Source: 34-65-8 sp046294735
GTDB taxonomy: Bacteria > Pseudomonadota > Alphaproteobacteria > Sphingomonadales > Sphingomonadaceae
Length of the DNA stretch: 64,000 nt
Assembly: GCA_046294735.1 (NCBI GenBank)
Contig: JBKBKB010000005.1
Location: 124,001-188,000, forward strand
Direction of reading: 5' to 3'
The position numbers were made by a program, and so were the translations under genes. This document shows, in pieces, positions 42,380-51,259 of this stretch; within the stretch, counting starts at the first letter, position 1; every line of letters begins with the position of its first letter. A model generated the notes under the pieces. That model did not search any database. It had not been told where the DNA came from and saw only the letters and a list, made by a program, of their open reading frames with translations.

Positions 42380-43102
42380 TCAATACATATGCTGCCCACC
42401 GTTGATGCTCATGGTCGAGCCGGTCATGAAGCCGCCGTTCTCGGAGGTCAGGAACGCCACCGCGCGGGCGATTTCCTCGGCCTGGCCAAGGCGGCCGACC
42501 GGGATCTTGGCGACAATCTTTTCCAGCACCGGCGGGGGCACGGCGGCGACCATGTCGGTGTCGATATAGCCCGGCGCAATCGCGTTGACGGTCACCCCGA
42601 ACTTGGCCCCTTCCTGTGCCAGCGCCTTGGTGAATCCGTGGATGCCAGATTTGGCGGCGGCATAGTTGACCTGGCCGTACTGTCCGGCCTGGCCATTGAT
42701 GCTGCCGATGTTGACTATCCGGCCCCAGCCGCGCTCGCGCATACCGGGGAAGGTCGCCTTGGCCATGTTGAAGCACCCGCCAAGGTTGATCCGCAGCACT
42801 TCGTTCCAGTCGTCGAAGCTCATCTTGTGCAGCGTGCCGTCACGGGTGATCCCGGCGTTGTTGACCACGATGTCGACCGGGCCGTGCTCCTGGGCCACTT
42901 GCGCGCATCCGGCCAGGCAGGCCTCATGATCGCCCACGTCCCAGCGATAGGCGGGGATGCCAGTCTTGGCGGTGAAGACCTTGGCCTTCTCCTCGTTCCC
43001 GGCATAGTTGGCGATGACGGTGTGGCCCTGTTTCTTCAGCCGCTGGCAGATAGCTTCGCCGATCCCGCGCGTCCCGCCGGTAACAATTGCTACTCGTCCC
43101 AT
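42380..43102 (-). CDS. phbB: Acetoacetyl-CoA reductase (short-chain dehydrogenase)
   Basis: A 240-residue SDR from ATG 43102. It has the cofactor loop VTGGTRGIGEAI, NNAGITRDGTLHKM, catalytic Ser in NIGSINGQAGQYGQ, the Tyr/Lys pair in VNYAAAKSGIHGFTKAL, and PGYIDTDMV. The order and length match PhaB/PhbB, which makes (R)-3-hydroxybutyryl-CoA with NADPH for polyhydroxybutyrate. PHB synthase and thiolase genes are not in the window. FabG-like specificity cannot be fully excluded. Confidence 0.85.
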   Translation of the reverse strand: MGRVAIVTGGTRGIGEAICQRLKKQGHTVIANYAGNEEKAKVFTAKTGIPAYRWDVGDHEACLAGCAQVAQEHGPVDIVVNNAGITRDGTLHKMSFDDWNEVLRINLGGCFNMAKATFPGMRERGWGRIVNIGSINGQAGQYGQVNYAAAKSGIHGFTKALAQEGAKFGVTVNAIAPGYIDTDMVAAVPPPVLEKIVAKIPVGRLGQAEEIARAVAFLTSENGGFMTGSTMSINGGQHMY

Positions 43103-43165
43103 GAACTCTCTCCCCTGTGTCTGTTTGACGTTACGGCATTCGTAGGCCAGCGATCTGCTCCAGAC

Positions 43166-43190
43166 AAAGAAAAACCCCGCCGAAGCGGGG
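43166..43190 (-). terminator. Rho-independent terminator
   Basis: On the minus strand, stem CCCCGC, loop TTCG and stem GCGGGG are followed by TTTTTCTTT. It sits 3' of the secreted-protein gene (43384-44151), beyond the tandem repeats, and upstream of phbB. Confidence 0.88.
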
Positions 43191-43220
43191 CCTGTCATAC
43201 GAATTCACTAGGCGCCCCGC

Positions 43221-43380
43221 CCTCAAGCACCGAAGGGGTAGGCCGAAAAGAGCCTCAAGCACCGAAGGGGTAGGCCGAAAAGAGCCTCAAGCACCGAAGG
43301 GGTAGGCCGAAAAGAGCCTCAAGCACCGAAGGGGTAGGCCGAAAAGAGCCTCAAGCACCGAAGGGGTAGGCCCAAAAAGC
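43221..43380. repeat. 32-bp tandem repeat, five copies
   Basis: Five head-to-tail copies of a 32-bp unit (43221, 43253, 43285, 43317, 43349), each beginning CCTCAAGCACCGAAGG. The first four are identical and the last differs by a few bases near its end. The unit length is not a multiple of three and there are no spacers. The array begins four bases beyond the stop of the minus-strand secreted-protein gene and lies before its terminator, so it should be transcribed as a 3' untranslated region. Confidence 0.95.
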
Positions 43381-43383
43381 CCG

Positions 43384-44151
43384 TCAGAACCGGAACTGGG
43401 TTCCGACGTAGACCGCCTTGTCGTCTTCCAGACCGTCACTGAGCGGAGCCAAGCGATCACGTTCCTGCGACAGGCGGACACCGGCGGTCACATTGAGGTT
43501 GCGGGTGACCCGATAGGCGCCGCCAACATCGAGCGACTGGTCGCCCAGCCCTTCCAGAGTGCCGCGGGCGCGCCCCTTGGTTTCCTCGGTTTCGAGCGCG
43601 ATGCGCGGCTGGAACCGGCTCGGCTTGTCGGCCGCGCCTTCCGACGGCTTGAACTGCGCCAGATCAGGCATGGCCATGTCACGCACGCCCATATCCCGCA
43701 GGCCCTGCGAAACCGAGGCCGACTGCGGCTTGGCGAAGCTCTGGTAACCGCGAGCAATGCCCAGGTTGTAACGGGTGCCCGACAGGACAACGCTGCGCGT
43801 GCCCGCTTCGCCCTGCACCCCGGCCAGAGCCGAGCGAACGGAAATGGCGCGGGCGGTGTCTCCATCAACCCGCACGGCCACAGTCACGGTGCTCTGCCCG
43901 TCGGCAATCGTGCCGGCCGGGGTAAAGCGGATGGCCTGACTGCGGGCGGCGATCCGGTCCTGCACCCGGCGGGCGAGTTCGGGATCCGCCTTGGCGGGGG
44001 TGAACGGAGTCGCCTGAACGGCGGAGGGTCTGCCAAGGCCCGCGTCGAGCCCGGCCAGCGCAAGCCCGGCAGTCGGCACGGCAAACAGTGCCACGGCGAA
44101 GATCGCCGGAGCAACAGTACCAAAGCCGGAAGTGCCACGTGCCTTTGCCAT
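43384..44151 (-). CDS. Secreted protein of unknown function
   Basis: A 255-residue protein with an N-terminal hydrophobic segment (APAIFAVALFAVPTAGLALAG) that could be a signal peptide or anchor. The middle is Ala/Arg-rich. The C-terminal part (LDVGGAYRVTRNLNVTAGVRLSQERDRL…) has alternating residues and ends YVGTQFRF, like a last beta-barrel strand with terminal Phe. At this length it could be a small outer-membrane or periplasmic beta protein. No family recognised. Its 3' flank carries the tandem repeat array and a terminator. Confidence 0.65.
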   Translation of the reverse strand: MAKARGTSGFGTVAPAIFAVALFAVPTAGLALAGLDAGLGRPSAVQATPFTPAKADPELARRVQDRIAARSQAIRFTPAGTIADGQSTVTVAVRVDGDTARAISVRSALAGVQGEAGTRSVVLSGTRYNLGIARGYQSFAKPQSASVSQGLRDMGVRDMAMPDLAQFKPSEGAADKPSRFQPRIALETEETKGRARGTLEGLGDQSLDVGGAYRVTRNLNVTAGVRLSQERDRLAPLSDGLEDDKAVYVGTQFRF

Positions 44152-44527
44152 GAGCCTGCCCTGCGGTTCCTTTCCCGTTGTTCAGACCATCACACGCCTG
44201 AACCCAAACTGACTGTTTGACCCTGTCTAAGCGAGTCGCGACCGTCTAGTTGCCCTATTTGATAGAATCATGACAATGGCTTGGCCAATGATTCCGTGCC
44301 GCCCGGCCAGTCTGTGGGTAAAGTGTTGCATCCCGCACACAGGGTCAGCACATGGGTCAGCACATGGGTCCGCAAACAGGGCGCAGGCAAGGCCGGGCGC
44401 TTCAGCCCGGGTTCAGCGCCGCCTGCGCTATCCGCAGCCCAGTATCCACTTGCACTACGGCGCGCCTTGCCGAGCGCGCCGTGCAGGCTATAGAGACCGC
44501 ACGACAGTTGAAGGAAGCCACTCTGCC
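44152..44527. other. Gene-free divergent intergenic region
   Basis: About 375 bp between the divergent secreted-protein gene and the DUF3576 gene, so it must hold both promoters, though none is clear. A 12-bp unit GGGTCAGCACAT is repeated in tandem at 44342-44353 and 44354-44365, with a partial third copy. The plus-strand ORF extension through this stretch lacks coding features. Confidence 0.5.
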
Positions 44528-44998
44528 ATGACCGCCTCTTACGCGATGCCCCGCATTTCCCTTTCCGGCCGGATGATTGCGCGGTCGCTGGTCCTTGGCA
44601 CCGCGCTGGTCGCGCTGGCCGCTTGCGGCGGCCGCGATCGCCCGCGTGCCGACCTCGCCGCCAGCCAGGTGACCACCATCGGCGTCAATTCCTATTTGTG
44701 GCGCGCGGCGCTGGAGACGGTGAGCTTCGCGCCCCTGCTCCAAGCCGACAGTGCCGGCGGCGTGATCGTGACAGACTGGTACGTCAACCCGGCCAATCCG
44801 GGCGAGCGGGTCAAGATGACTGTGGCCATTCTCGATCAGGATCTGCGTGCCGATGCGGTGCGGGTTGCCGCCAGCCGTCAGGTGGCGCAGGGCGGCAACT
44901 GGGTCGATGCCCCGGTTCAGGCCGCCACCGTGCAGCGGCTCGAGGATATTATCCTGACCAAGGCCCGTGACCTGCGCCGCCAGGCGATTCGCGGCTAA
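44528..44998 (+). CDS. DUF3576 lipoprotein
   Basis: A 156-residue protein from ATG 44528 with a lipoprotein signal (VLGTALVALAACGG). The mature part contains TTIGVNSYLWRAALETVSF and GGVIVTDWY, hallmarks of DUF3576, an alphaproteobacterial family. It is encoded 15 bp before leuS, followed by lptE and holA, an order common in this class. The partner lptE suggests an outer-membrane assembly context. Function is unknown. Confidence 0.85.
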   Translation: MTASYAMPRISLSGRMIARSLVLGTALVALAACGGRDRPRADLAASQVTTIGVNSYLWRAALETVSFAPLLQADSAGGVIVTDWYVNPANPGERVKMTVAILDQDLRADAVRVAASRQVAQGGNWVDAPVQAATVQRLEDIILTKARDLRRQAIRG

Positions 44999-45013
44999 GA
45001 CTTCGCTCCCGCC

Positions 45014-47545
45014 ATGACCGAGACCCGTTTCGATCCGTCGCAGGCCGACGGCCGCTGGCAACGTGCGTGGGACGAGGCGCGCTGTTTTGAGGCCGACAGC
45101 AACAGCGCCAAGCCCAAGAGCTATGTGCTGGAGATGTTCCCCTATCCCAGCGGGCGCATCCACATCGGTCACGTCCGCAACTATACGATGGGCGACGTGC
45201 TGGCGCGCTACAAGCGGATGCGCGGGTTCGAAGTGCTCCACCCGATGGGGTGGGATGCGTTTGGGATGCCGGCCGAAAACGCGGCGATGGAAAAGGGCGT
45301 CCACCCGGGCGGCTGGACCCGCGAGAACATCGCCAACATGAAGGCGCAGTTGAAGCGGATCGGCTTTGCGCTCGACTGGTCGAGAGAATTCGCCACCTGC
45401 GACCCGGAATATTACGGTCACGAACAGGCGCTGTTTCTCGACCTGTACGAAGCCGGGCTGGTCTATCGCAAGGAAAGCGAGGTCAACTGGGATCCGGTCG
45501 ACATGACCGTGCTCGCCAACGAGCAGGTCATCGATGGCAAGGGCTGGCGTTCGGGCGCGGAGGTGGAAAAGCGCAAGCTTAACCAGTGGTTCCTCAAGAT
45601 CACCCATTTCGCCAATGACCTGCTGGAAGGGTTGGGCGCGCTCGAAACCTGGCCGGAAAAGGTCCGGCTGATGCAGGAGAACTGGATCGGCAAGTCGCAG
45701 GGCCTCGAATTCAGCTTCGACCTGTCGAACGGCGACAGGTTGCCGGTCTACACCACCAGGCCCGACACGATCTTCGGTGCAACTTTTGTGGCTGTGGCAC
45801 CCGACCACCCGGTGGCGCAAGCGCTGGACAGCGAGGCCGCGCGCGCGTTCATCGCGCTGTGCAAGAAGGGCGGCACCACTGCGGCGGAACTGGAGACGGC
45901 GGAGAAGCTCGGCTTAGACACCGGGATTACCGCCCGCCATCCGTTCACCGGTGCAGCGCTGCCGGTCTTCATCGCCAATTTCGTGCTGATGGACTACGGC
46001 ACCGGTGCGATCATGGCGGTGCCCGGGCATGATCAGCGCGACTTCGAATTCGCCGCCAAATACGGCCTTTCGATCCCGCGCGTCGTCGCAGCCGATCCGG
46101 CCGATGCGGCCAAGCCGTTCGGGCTTGCGGCCGAGCCGGGTGACGGCGTGCTGGTCAACTCGCAGTTCCTTGACGGAATGACCGTCGAGGACGCCAAGCG
46201 CGAGGTCATCGACCGCGCTGAAAACGAAGGCTGGGGCAAAGGTACGACCGTCTGGCGCTTGCGTGACTGGGGCGTTTCGCGCCAGCGCTATTGGGGCACG
46301 CCGATCCCGTTCATCCATTGCCGGAATGAGCAGGGGGCCTGCGGCGTGGTGCCGGTGCCGAAACATCAGCTTCCTGTCACCCTGCCTGATGATGTCGATT
46401 TCATCATGCCGGGTAACCCGTTGCTGCGTCATCCGACCTGGAAGCACGTCAAGTGCCCGCAGTGCGGCGCAAAGGCAGAGCGGGAGACCGATACGCTCGA
46501 CACCTTTGTCGATTCGAGCTGGTATTTCCTGCGCTTTGCCAGCCAGCCGGCCGATCGGCCGTTCGACCCGGAGGAAGTGGCCAAGTGGCTGCCGGTTGAA
46601 CAGTATATCGGCGGAATCGAGCACGCGATCCTGCACTTGCTCTACGCCCGGTTCTGGACCCGCGCCCTGCAGCACACTGGCAAGCTCGGCTTTGCCGAAC
46701 CCTTCGCCAGCCTGTTCACCCAAGGGATGGTGACCCACGAAACCTATTCCCGACGTGATCCGGATCACGGCCAGCGCAGCTACTTCATGCCCGACGAGGT
46801 TGATCGGCGCAGCGATGCGGCAGTGCTGAAAGCGGATGGTTTCCCGGTTGAAATCGGTCGCATCATCAAGATGTCCAAGTCGAAGAAAAACGTGGTCGAC
46901 CCGGACGCCATCATCGCCCGCTACGGCGCCGACGCGGTGCGCTGGTTCATGCTCAGCGACAGCCCGCCCGAACGCGACCTGCCGTGGTCGGAAGCGGGCA
47001 TCGAGGGTTGCTGGCGCTTCGTCCAGCGATTGTGGCGGCTGTTTGGGCAGTTCGACGGTGCCGCGCAAGGCGAAGACAAGCCGTTGATGCGCAAGCTGCA
47101 CCAGACTGTGGCGCTGGTGGCGGAGGATATCGAGGCCCTGTCGTTCAACAAGGCAGTGGCGCGGCTCTACGAACTGGCCAGCACAATTGACAAGGCCGCC
47201 CCATCTGCAGCCCGCAGCCATGCCATCCGCACTATGGCGCAGCTCGTTTCGCCGATGATGCCGCATCTGGCAGAGGAGGGCTGGGCAGCCATGGGCGGAA
47301 CCGGGCTGGTAGCCATGGCCGACTGGCCCGCGGTTGACCCGGCGCTGCTGGTAGAGGACGAGGTGACTATCGCAGTCCAGCACATGGGCAAGCTGCGCGA
47401 TACGTTGACCGCACCCAAGGGCCTGCCGCGCGAAGAGATCGAAGCGCTTGCCCTTGCGAGCGAGAAAGTGCAGCGTTCGTTGGGCGGGGCGCCGGTCCGC
47501 AAGGTGATCGTGGTGCCCGACAGGCTGGTGAATATCGTCACGTGA
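45014..47545 (+). CDS. leuS: Leucyl-tRNA synthetase
   Basis: An 843-residue class I synthetase. The HIGH motif is PYPSGRIHIGHVRNY (about residues 43-57). The editing domain has TTRPDTIFGATFV and AVPGHDQRDFEFA, then a zinc-type CPQC knuckle. KMSKS lies at 619-623 in IKMSKSKKNVVDPD, followed by the anticodon-binding domain. It charges tRNA-Leu with leucine in the cytoplasm. Its stop overlaps the GTG start of lptE (GTGA), coupling the two. Confidence 0.97.
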   Translation: MTETRFDPSQADGRWQRAWDEARCFEADSNSAKPKSYVLEMFPYPSGRIHIGHVRNYTMGDVLARYKRMRGFEVLHPMGWDAFGMPAENAAMEKGVHPGGWTRENIANMKAQLKRIGFALDWSREFATCDPEYYGHEQALFLDLYEAGLVYRKESEVNWDPVDMTVLANEQVIDGKGWRSGAEVEKRKLNQWFLKITHFANDLLEGLGALETWPEKVRLMQENWIGKSQGLEFSFDLSNGDRLPVYTTRPDTIFGATFVAVAPDHPVAQALDSEAARAFIALCKKGGTTAAELETAEKLGLDTGITARHPFTGAALPVFIANFVLMDYGTGAIMAVPGHDQRDFEFAAKYGLSIPRVVAADPADAAKPFGLAAEPGDGVLVNSQFLDGMTVEDAKREVIDRAENEGWGKGTTVWRLRDWGVSRQRYWGTPIPFIHCRNEQGACGVVPVPKHQLPVTLPDDVDFIMPGNPLLRHPTWKHVKCPQCGAKAERETDTLDTFVDSSWYFLRFASQPADRPFDPEEVAKWLPVEQYIGGIEHAILHLLYARFWTRALQHTGKLGFAEPFASLFTQGMVTHETYSRRDPDHGQRSYFMPDEVDRRSDAAVLKADGFPVEIGRIIKMSKSKKNVVDPDAIIARYGADAVRWFMLSDSPPERDLPWSEAGIEGCWRFVQRLWRLFGQFDGAAQGEDKPLMRKLHQTVALVAEDIEALSFNKAVARLYELASTIDKAAPSAARSHAIRTMAQLVSPMMPHLAEEGWAAMGGTGLVAMADWPAVDPALLVEDEVTIAVQHMGKLRDTLTAPKGLPREEIEALALASEKVQRSLGGAPVRKVIVVPDRLVNIVT

Positions 47546-48033
47546 TCCGTATGTCCGCTCTCTGTTTTGCGCTACTGTCGCTTTCTGCCTGCGGACTTTC
47601 GCCCATGTATGCAGGCGGTAGCCAGGGTGCAGTGGCGCAAGGACTGGCAGCCATCGACGTGCCGATGATTGAAGGGCGCGCGGGCTGGCTGGTCCGCAAC
47701 GCGCTGCTCGACCGGCTGGGTGCAGCAGGGAATGCGGCCCCGCTCTATCGGCTGGATGTTCGGCTGGATGACCGGCTCGAGGGGCTGGGCGTGCTGAGCG
47801 ACGATACCATCGGACGAGAGCGGCGCATCCTGCGCGCGCGCTACCAACTGGTCGACCTCGCCGACGGTGCGATCCTGCTTGACGCCACCGCCGGATCGGA
47901 CGCCGGGATTGATGTGGTCTCCAGCGAGTATGCCACCATCGCCGCCGAGCAGACTGCGCTCGAGAACCTGTCGCGCGATATTGCCGCGCGGATTGCGACG
48001 CAGATCGCGCTGACCCTGCGCAAAGATCAATGA
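47542..48033 (+). CDS. lptE: LPS-assembly lipoprotein LptE
   Basis: A 163-residue lipoprotein starting at GTG 47542 (an ATG three codons later is an alternative). The signal peptide ends LSLSACGLSPMYAG, a very typical LptE start. The mature part holds YRLDVRLDDRLEGLGV and a C-terminal helix (IAARIATQIALTLR). It plugs the LptD barrel for lipopolysaccharide insertion. Position between leuS and holA is the standard alphaproteobacterial context. Confidence 0.9.
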   Translation: MIRMSALCFALLSLSACGLSPMYAGGSQGAVAQGLAAIDVPMIEGRAGWLVRNALLDRLGAAGNAAPLYRLDVRLDDRLEGLGVLSDDTIGRERRILRARYQLVDLADGAILLDATAGSDAGIDVVSSEYATIAAEQTALENLSRDIAARIATQIALTLRKDQ

Positions 48034-48060
48034 CCGGCAAAGATCGATGATGGGGGGCCA

Positions 48061-49110
48061 GTGAAGGCCAATCAGAAGAACTTTGCCCGCGCGGCGCGCG
48101 ATGCGGCCCGCTCCTGCCGCACATTCTATTTCTGCGGACCGGACGAATCGGGCGCCTGGGCGGCGGTAAAGACGGTGGTCGAGATGCTTCCGGACGCGGG
48201 TGAGCGGGTCGAGCTGTCCGGCAGCGACCTGAAACGCGATCCAGTGCTGCTGGCGGACGAGGCGCGGTCCAGCTCGCTGTTCGGCGGCAACCGCCATATA
48301 CTCGTACGGATGCAGGGTGACGAGGCGCTTGATGCCATCGGGAACCATCTGCTGGCCCAGGGTCAGGCCTGGCCGGTTCTGGTGGTCGCCAGCGGGGCGA
48401 CCGACAAATCCCGGGTCGCCAAGTTGCTGGAAGGGCGCAGTGATGCGCTGGTGGCGATTTTCTATCCCCCGGAGCGGAGTGAAATCGTCGGCGCTATCCG
48501 TCAGATGGGGGATGCTGCCGGATTAAAGCTGGCAACCAATCTGGCTGAACGGATTGCATCGGCCTGCCTCAATGATCTGCGTCTGGCCCAGTCGGAAGTG
48601 GAAAAGCTGGCGCTCTATCTCGATGCCTCGCCGCAAACCCCGCGCGCTGCCGATGCTGCGGCGCTCGATGCGATCGTTGCGGCGAGCGAGGAAGACAGTC
48701 TCAATTCGATCGTCAACGCCGTCCTGGGCGGCGACCGGGCACGCTTGCCGCACGAGATTGCACGCATCCGCGAACTGTCGCTCAATCCGGTCGGTGTGCT
48801 GCTGGCGCTGGAGCGGCGGGCGGCGCAGCTGGCCCAGCTGGCCGGTCGTCTGGGCACCAATCCCGATGTGCGCGGGTTCGTCTCGGCCGAAACCAAAGCC
48901 AAGCGGATATTCTGGAAGGAAGAACGCGAGATCGCGGTCCAGCTCGGCCTTTGGCGCGGGGGCCGCCTGTCCCGCCTGATGGAGCGCTTGACGGACCTGC
49001 ATCGCGAACTGATCGGCAACAGCCAGGCGGCGGAACTGCTGCTGGCCCAGGGGTTGACCGACATCGCCCGGGCAGCTGCGGGCGCAGCCGCTCCGCGCCG
49101 TCAGGGCTAA
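48061..49110 (+). CDS. holA: DNA polymerase III subunit delta
   Basis: A 349-residue protein starting at GTG 48061 behind a GGGGGG ribosome site. It has the delta-subunit layout: N-terminal FYFCGPDESGAW, the clamp-loader-fold middle (LVVASGATDKSRVAKLLEG) and a C-terminal helical collar (LNPVGVLLALERRAAQLAQL). It opens the beta clamp within the clamp loader. It converges on the MidA-type gene with a 4-base stop overlap. Confidence 0.9.
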   Translation: MKANQKNFARAARDAARSCRTFYFCGPDESGAWAAVKTVVEMLPDAGERVELSGSDLKRDPVLLADEARSSSLFGGNRHILVRMQGDEALDAIGNHLLAQGQAWPVLVVASGATDKSRVAKLLEGRSDALVAIFYPPERSEIVGAIRQMGDAAGLKLATNLAERIASACLNDLRLAQSEVEKLALYLDASPQTPRAADAAALDAIVAASEEDSLNSIVNAVLGGDRARLPHEIARIRELSLNPVGVLLALERRAAQLAQLAGRLGTNPDVRGFVSAETKAKRIFWKEEREIAVQLGLWRGGRLSRLMERLTDLHRELIGNSQAAELLLAQGLTDIARAAAGAAAPRRQG

Positions 49111-50171
49111 GCGGGGTTCGGAAACCCCGCGCCATCCGGCCAGCGCGGCGCGGCCAGGCCCATCACCTTGAACAGCTGCCCCATCTGATCGGCGGCAATC
49201 AGCCGGTCCCGGGCGAGGGCAATTTCTTCCCGCACATGGGGTGCCTTGCTCATTAGCGTTTCGGCCCGTGCTTCGATTCCCAGCGCGCGGAGCCATGCGC
49301 CCTGTTCGACAGTCCCGAGGTGCCGCGCGTCGCGTGATTGCGCGACCCGTGCAAGCGTGGCAAAATCGACCAGCGCGGTCAGATCGGCTTCGCCTGGATT
49401 GGCAAAGGGATCGACCTTGCAGTGGTCCGCGACCGCCTGCAGTGTGGAGCCGGTTCGCGTCTCGGCGTGGCCATAGTCGATGAAAAGTGCCGCGCCGCCT
49501 TGTTCCCGAAGCCGTCCGGCCACTTCATAAACCGTGGCTGCCGCACCCGGGCAGGTTTCCAGCAGCGTGCCCTCGGGCTGGTCGCGCAGGGACTCCGGCA
49601 CGGCGCCGTCCATCGGCTGGCTGCCGGACACGAACACGAATTTCTCGCCGTCCAGCCCGACCATCCGCTCGCGCCAACCGCTGGCGGTCCTGACCAGCTG
49701 GCGGACCGGCAAGGCATCGAGGAATTCATTGGCAACCAGCAGGATCGGCCCGTCCATCGGCACTGTCGAAATGTCGTTGTGCCAGAACGCACCCGGCAGC
49801 GTTTCCAGCTGTATGTCTTTCAAGGCTTGCGAGGTCTCGACGAAGTGCACCCGCGGCTCGAACCCGTAACGGCGGGCGGCGCGAAGCGCATCCTTCGCCA
49901 GCGTCCCCCGTCCCGGACCGAGCTCGACATAAAGGACCGGCTCCTCCCGCCCGGCGCGCACCCACATGTCGGCGCACCACAGCCCGACCAGTTCGCCGAA
50001 CATCTGGCTGATTTCCGGCGCAGTGACGAAGTCGCCCGCCTGCCCCAGCGGATCCTTCCCGCCATAATAGCGGGCGTTGCTTTCACCCATGAACTGGGCG
50101 ACGCTGATCGGACCGGTTGCGCGGATCAGGCGGCGGAAAGTCTCGCCCAGTGGAGCCCTGTCGTCGTGCAT
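49107..50171 (-). CDS. MidA/NDUFAF7-type SAM-dependent methyltransferase
   Basis: A 354-residue protein of the COG1565/DUF185 family. The signature is VAQFMGESNARYYGGKDPLGQAGDF with TAPEISQMFGELVG, then YVELGPGRGTLAKDAL as SAM motif I. Its mitochondrial relative NDUFAF7 methylates an Arg of a complex I subunit, so a role in respiratory complex I assembly is likely here. It begins 10 bp after the lgt stop, so the pair is co-transcribed. Confidence 0.88.
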   Translation of the reverse strand: MHDDRAPLGETFRRLIRATGPISVAQFMGESNARYYGGKDPLGQAGDFVTAPEISQMFGELVGLWCADMWVRAGREEPVLYVELGPGRGTLAKDALRAARRYGFEPRVHFVETSQALKDIQLETLPGAFWHNDISTVPMDGPILLVANEFLDALPVRQLVRTASGWRERMVGLDGEKFVFVSGSQPMDGAVPESLRDQPEGTLLETCPGAAATVYEVAGRLREQGGAALFIDYGHAETRTGSTLQAVADHCKVDPFANPGEADLTALVDFATLARVAQSRDARHLGTVEQGAWLRALGIEARAETLMSKAPHVREEIALARDRLIAADQMGQLFKVMGLAAPRWPDGAGFPNPA

Positions 50172-50181
50172 CCGATTGCGC

Positions 50182-51132
50182 TCAGGCAGCGGGCGGGCCG
50201 CCTGCCAGCTCCGGCTTGCGCAAGGCGCGGATGATGAAGAACAGCCCGACCAGCAGCATCGGGATGGTCAGCCACTGGCCCATCGACAGGCCCGTGTCAG
50301 CGGCGAACTCCCGCAGATGGGCATCCGGTTCGCGGAAGAACTCATTGACGAACCGGGCAACCCCCATGCCGAACGTGAATACGCCCACCAGCAGGCCCGG
50401 GCGGTAGCGTGCGCGCGTCCGCCAGAACAGGTAAAGCAGCACGATGATCAGGGCCAGGCCTTCCAGACCGGCCTGGTAAAGCTGGCTGGGGTGGCGCGCG
50501 ATCCCGCTGGTCAGGCATTCTGCGGCGCTGTGGCGCAGATCGCAAAACTCCATCGCCCATGGCACGTCGGTCGGCCCGCGGCCCCAAAGCTCGCCATTCA
50601 CGAAATTTGCCAGCCGCCCGAAGAACATCCCGAACGGAACGCACACCGCAATATAGTCCGCCACCCGCAGAAAGCTGAGCCCGCCGCGGCGTCCGACCCA
50701 GGCAATCGCGGCCAGTACGCCGAGCACGCCGCCATGGAAGCTCATCCCCCCATCCCACAGCCGCAGCAATTCCCAGCTGACCAGGCCGTCGCCGCCGAAG
50801 CTGACAAACAGTTCCGGGCGATAGAACAGCGCGTATCCGAACCGTCCGCCCAGGATAATTCCCAGCGTGCAATAGAAAAACAGGTCCTCGGCATGACGTT
50901 GGGCCAGGGGCGCACCGGGCTCCCTAATCATCCGGGTCAGGTGCCAATATCCCAGCACAATCCCCGCCAGATAGGCGAGACTGTACCAGCGCAGTTCGAA
51001 GAACCCCAGGTCGATCCCGGTGGTCAGCCCCAGATCGATCCACTGCATGGCAGGCTTGCTGCCGGTGGCTGCCAGAGACGTGACGGCAAACGCTTCTGCG
51101 GCAAATGTCTGGGCGGCAAGTAGTGACAGCAC
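50182..51132 (-). CDS. lgt: Prolipoprotein diacylglyceryl transferase
   Basis: A 316-residue inner-membrane enzyme with seven hydrophobic helices. The Lgt signature is GRLANFVNGELWGR, and FFELRWYSLAYLAGIVLGY lies near the N-terminus. It transfers diacylglycerol from phosphatidylglycerol to lipobox cysteines, the first step of lipoprotein maturation. The start is GTG 51132 with AGGGG nine bases upstream; an internal ATG at 51048 would also leave a normal-length Lgt. Confidence 0.95.
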   Translation of the reverse strand: MLSLLAAQTFAAEAFAVTSLAATGSKPAMQWIDLGLTTGIDLGFFELRWYSLAYLAGIVLGYWHLTRMIREPGAPLAQRHAEDLFFYCTLGIILGGRFGYALFYRPELFVSFGGDGLVSWELLRLWDGGMSFHGGVLGVLAAIAWVGRRGGLSFLRVADYIAVCVPFGMFFGRLANFVNGELWGRGPTDVPWAMEFCDLRHSAAECLTSGIARHPSQLYQAGLEGLALIIVLLYLFWRTRARYRPGLLVGVFTFGMGVARFVNEFFREPDAHLREFAADTGLSMGQWLTIPMLLVGLFFIIRALRKPELAGGPPAA

Positions 51133-51259
51133 GGATTTGAGCCCCTAGAGTTGATCCAAACTGACAGGTCTGGCTTTTCCAGTGGCTTTGGCACAGCCGG
51201 GGGTTTGACGAAACCCCGCAGGGAAAGTCTTGCCCGATCACTTAACGGAGAGGACTGAA

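Noticed and set aside
43221..43380. Possible CRISPR array
   Set aside because: The 32-bp units abut with no spacers and no cas gene is nearby; it is a simple tandem repeat.
45914..48124. 736-residue open frame on the minus strand
   Set aside because: It lies antisense to leuS and lptE, has no family motif, and is expected from the codon bias of high-GC genes.
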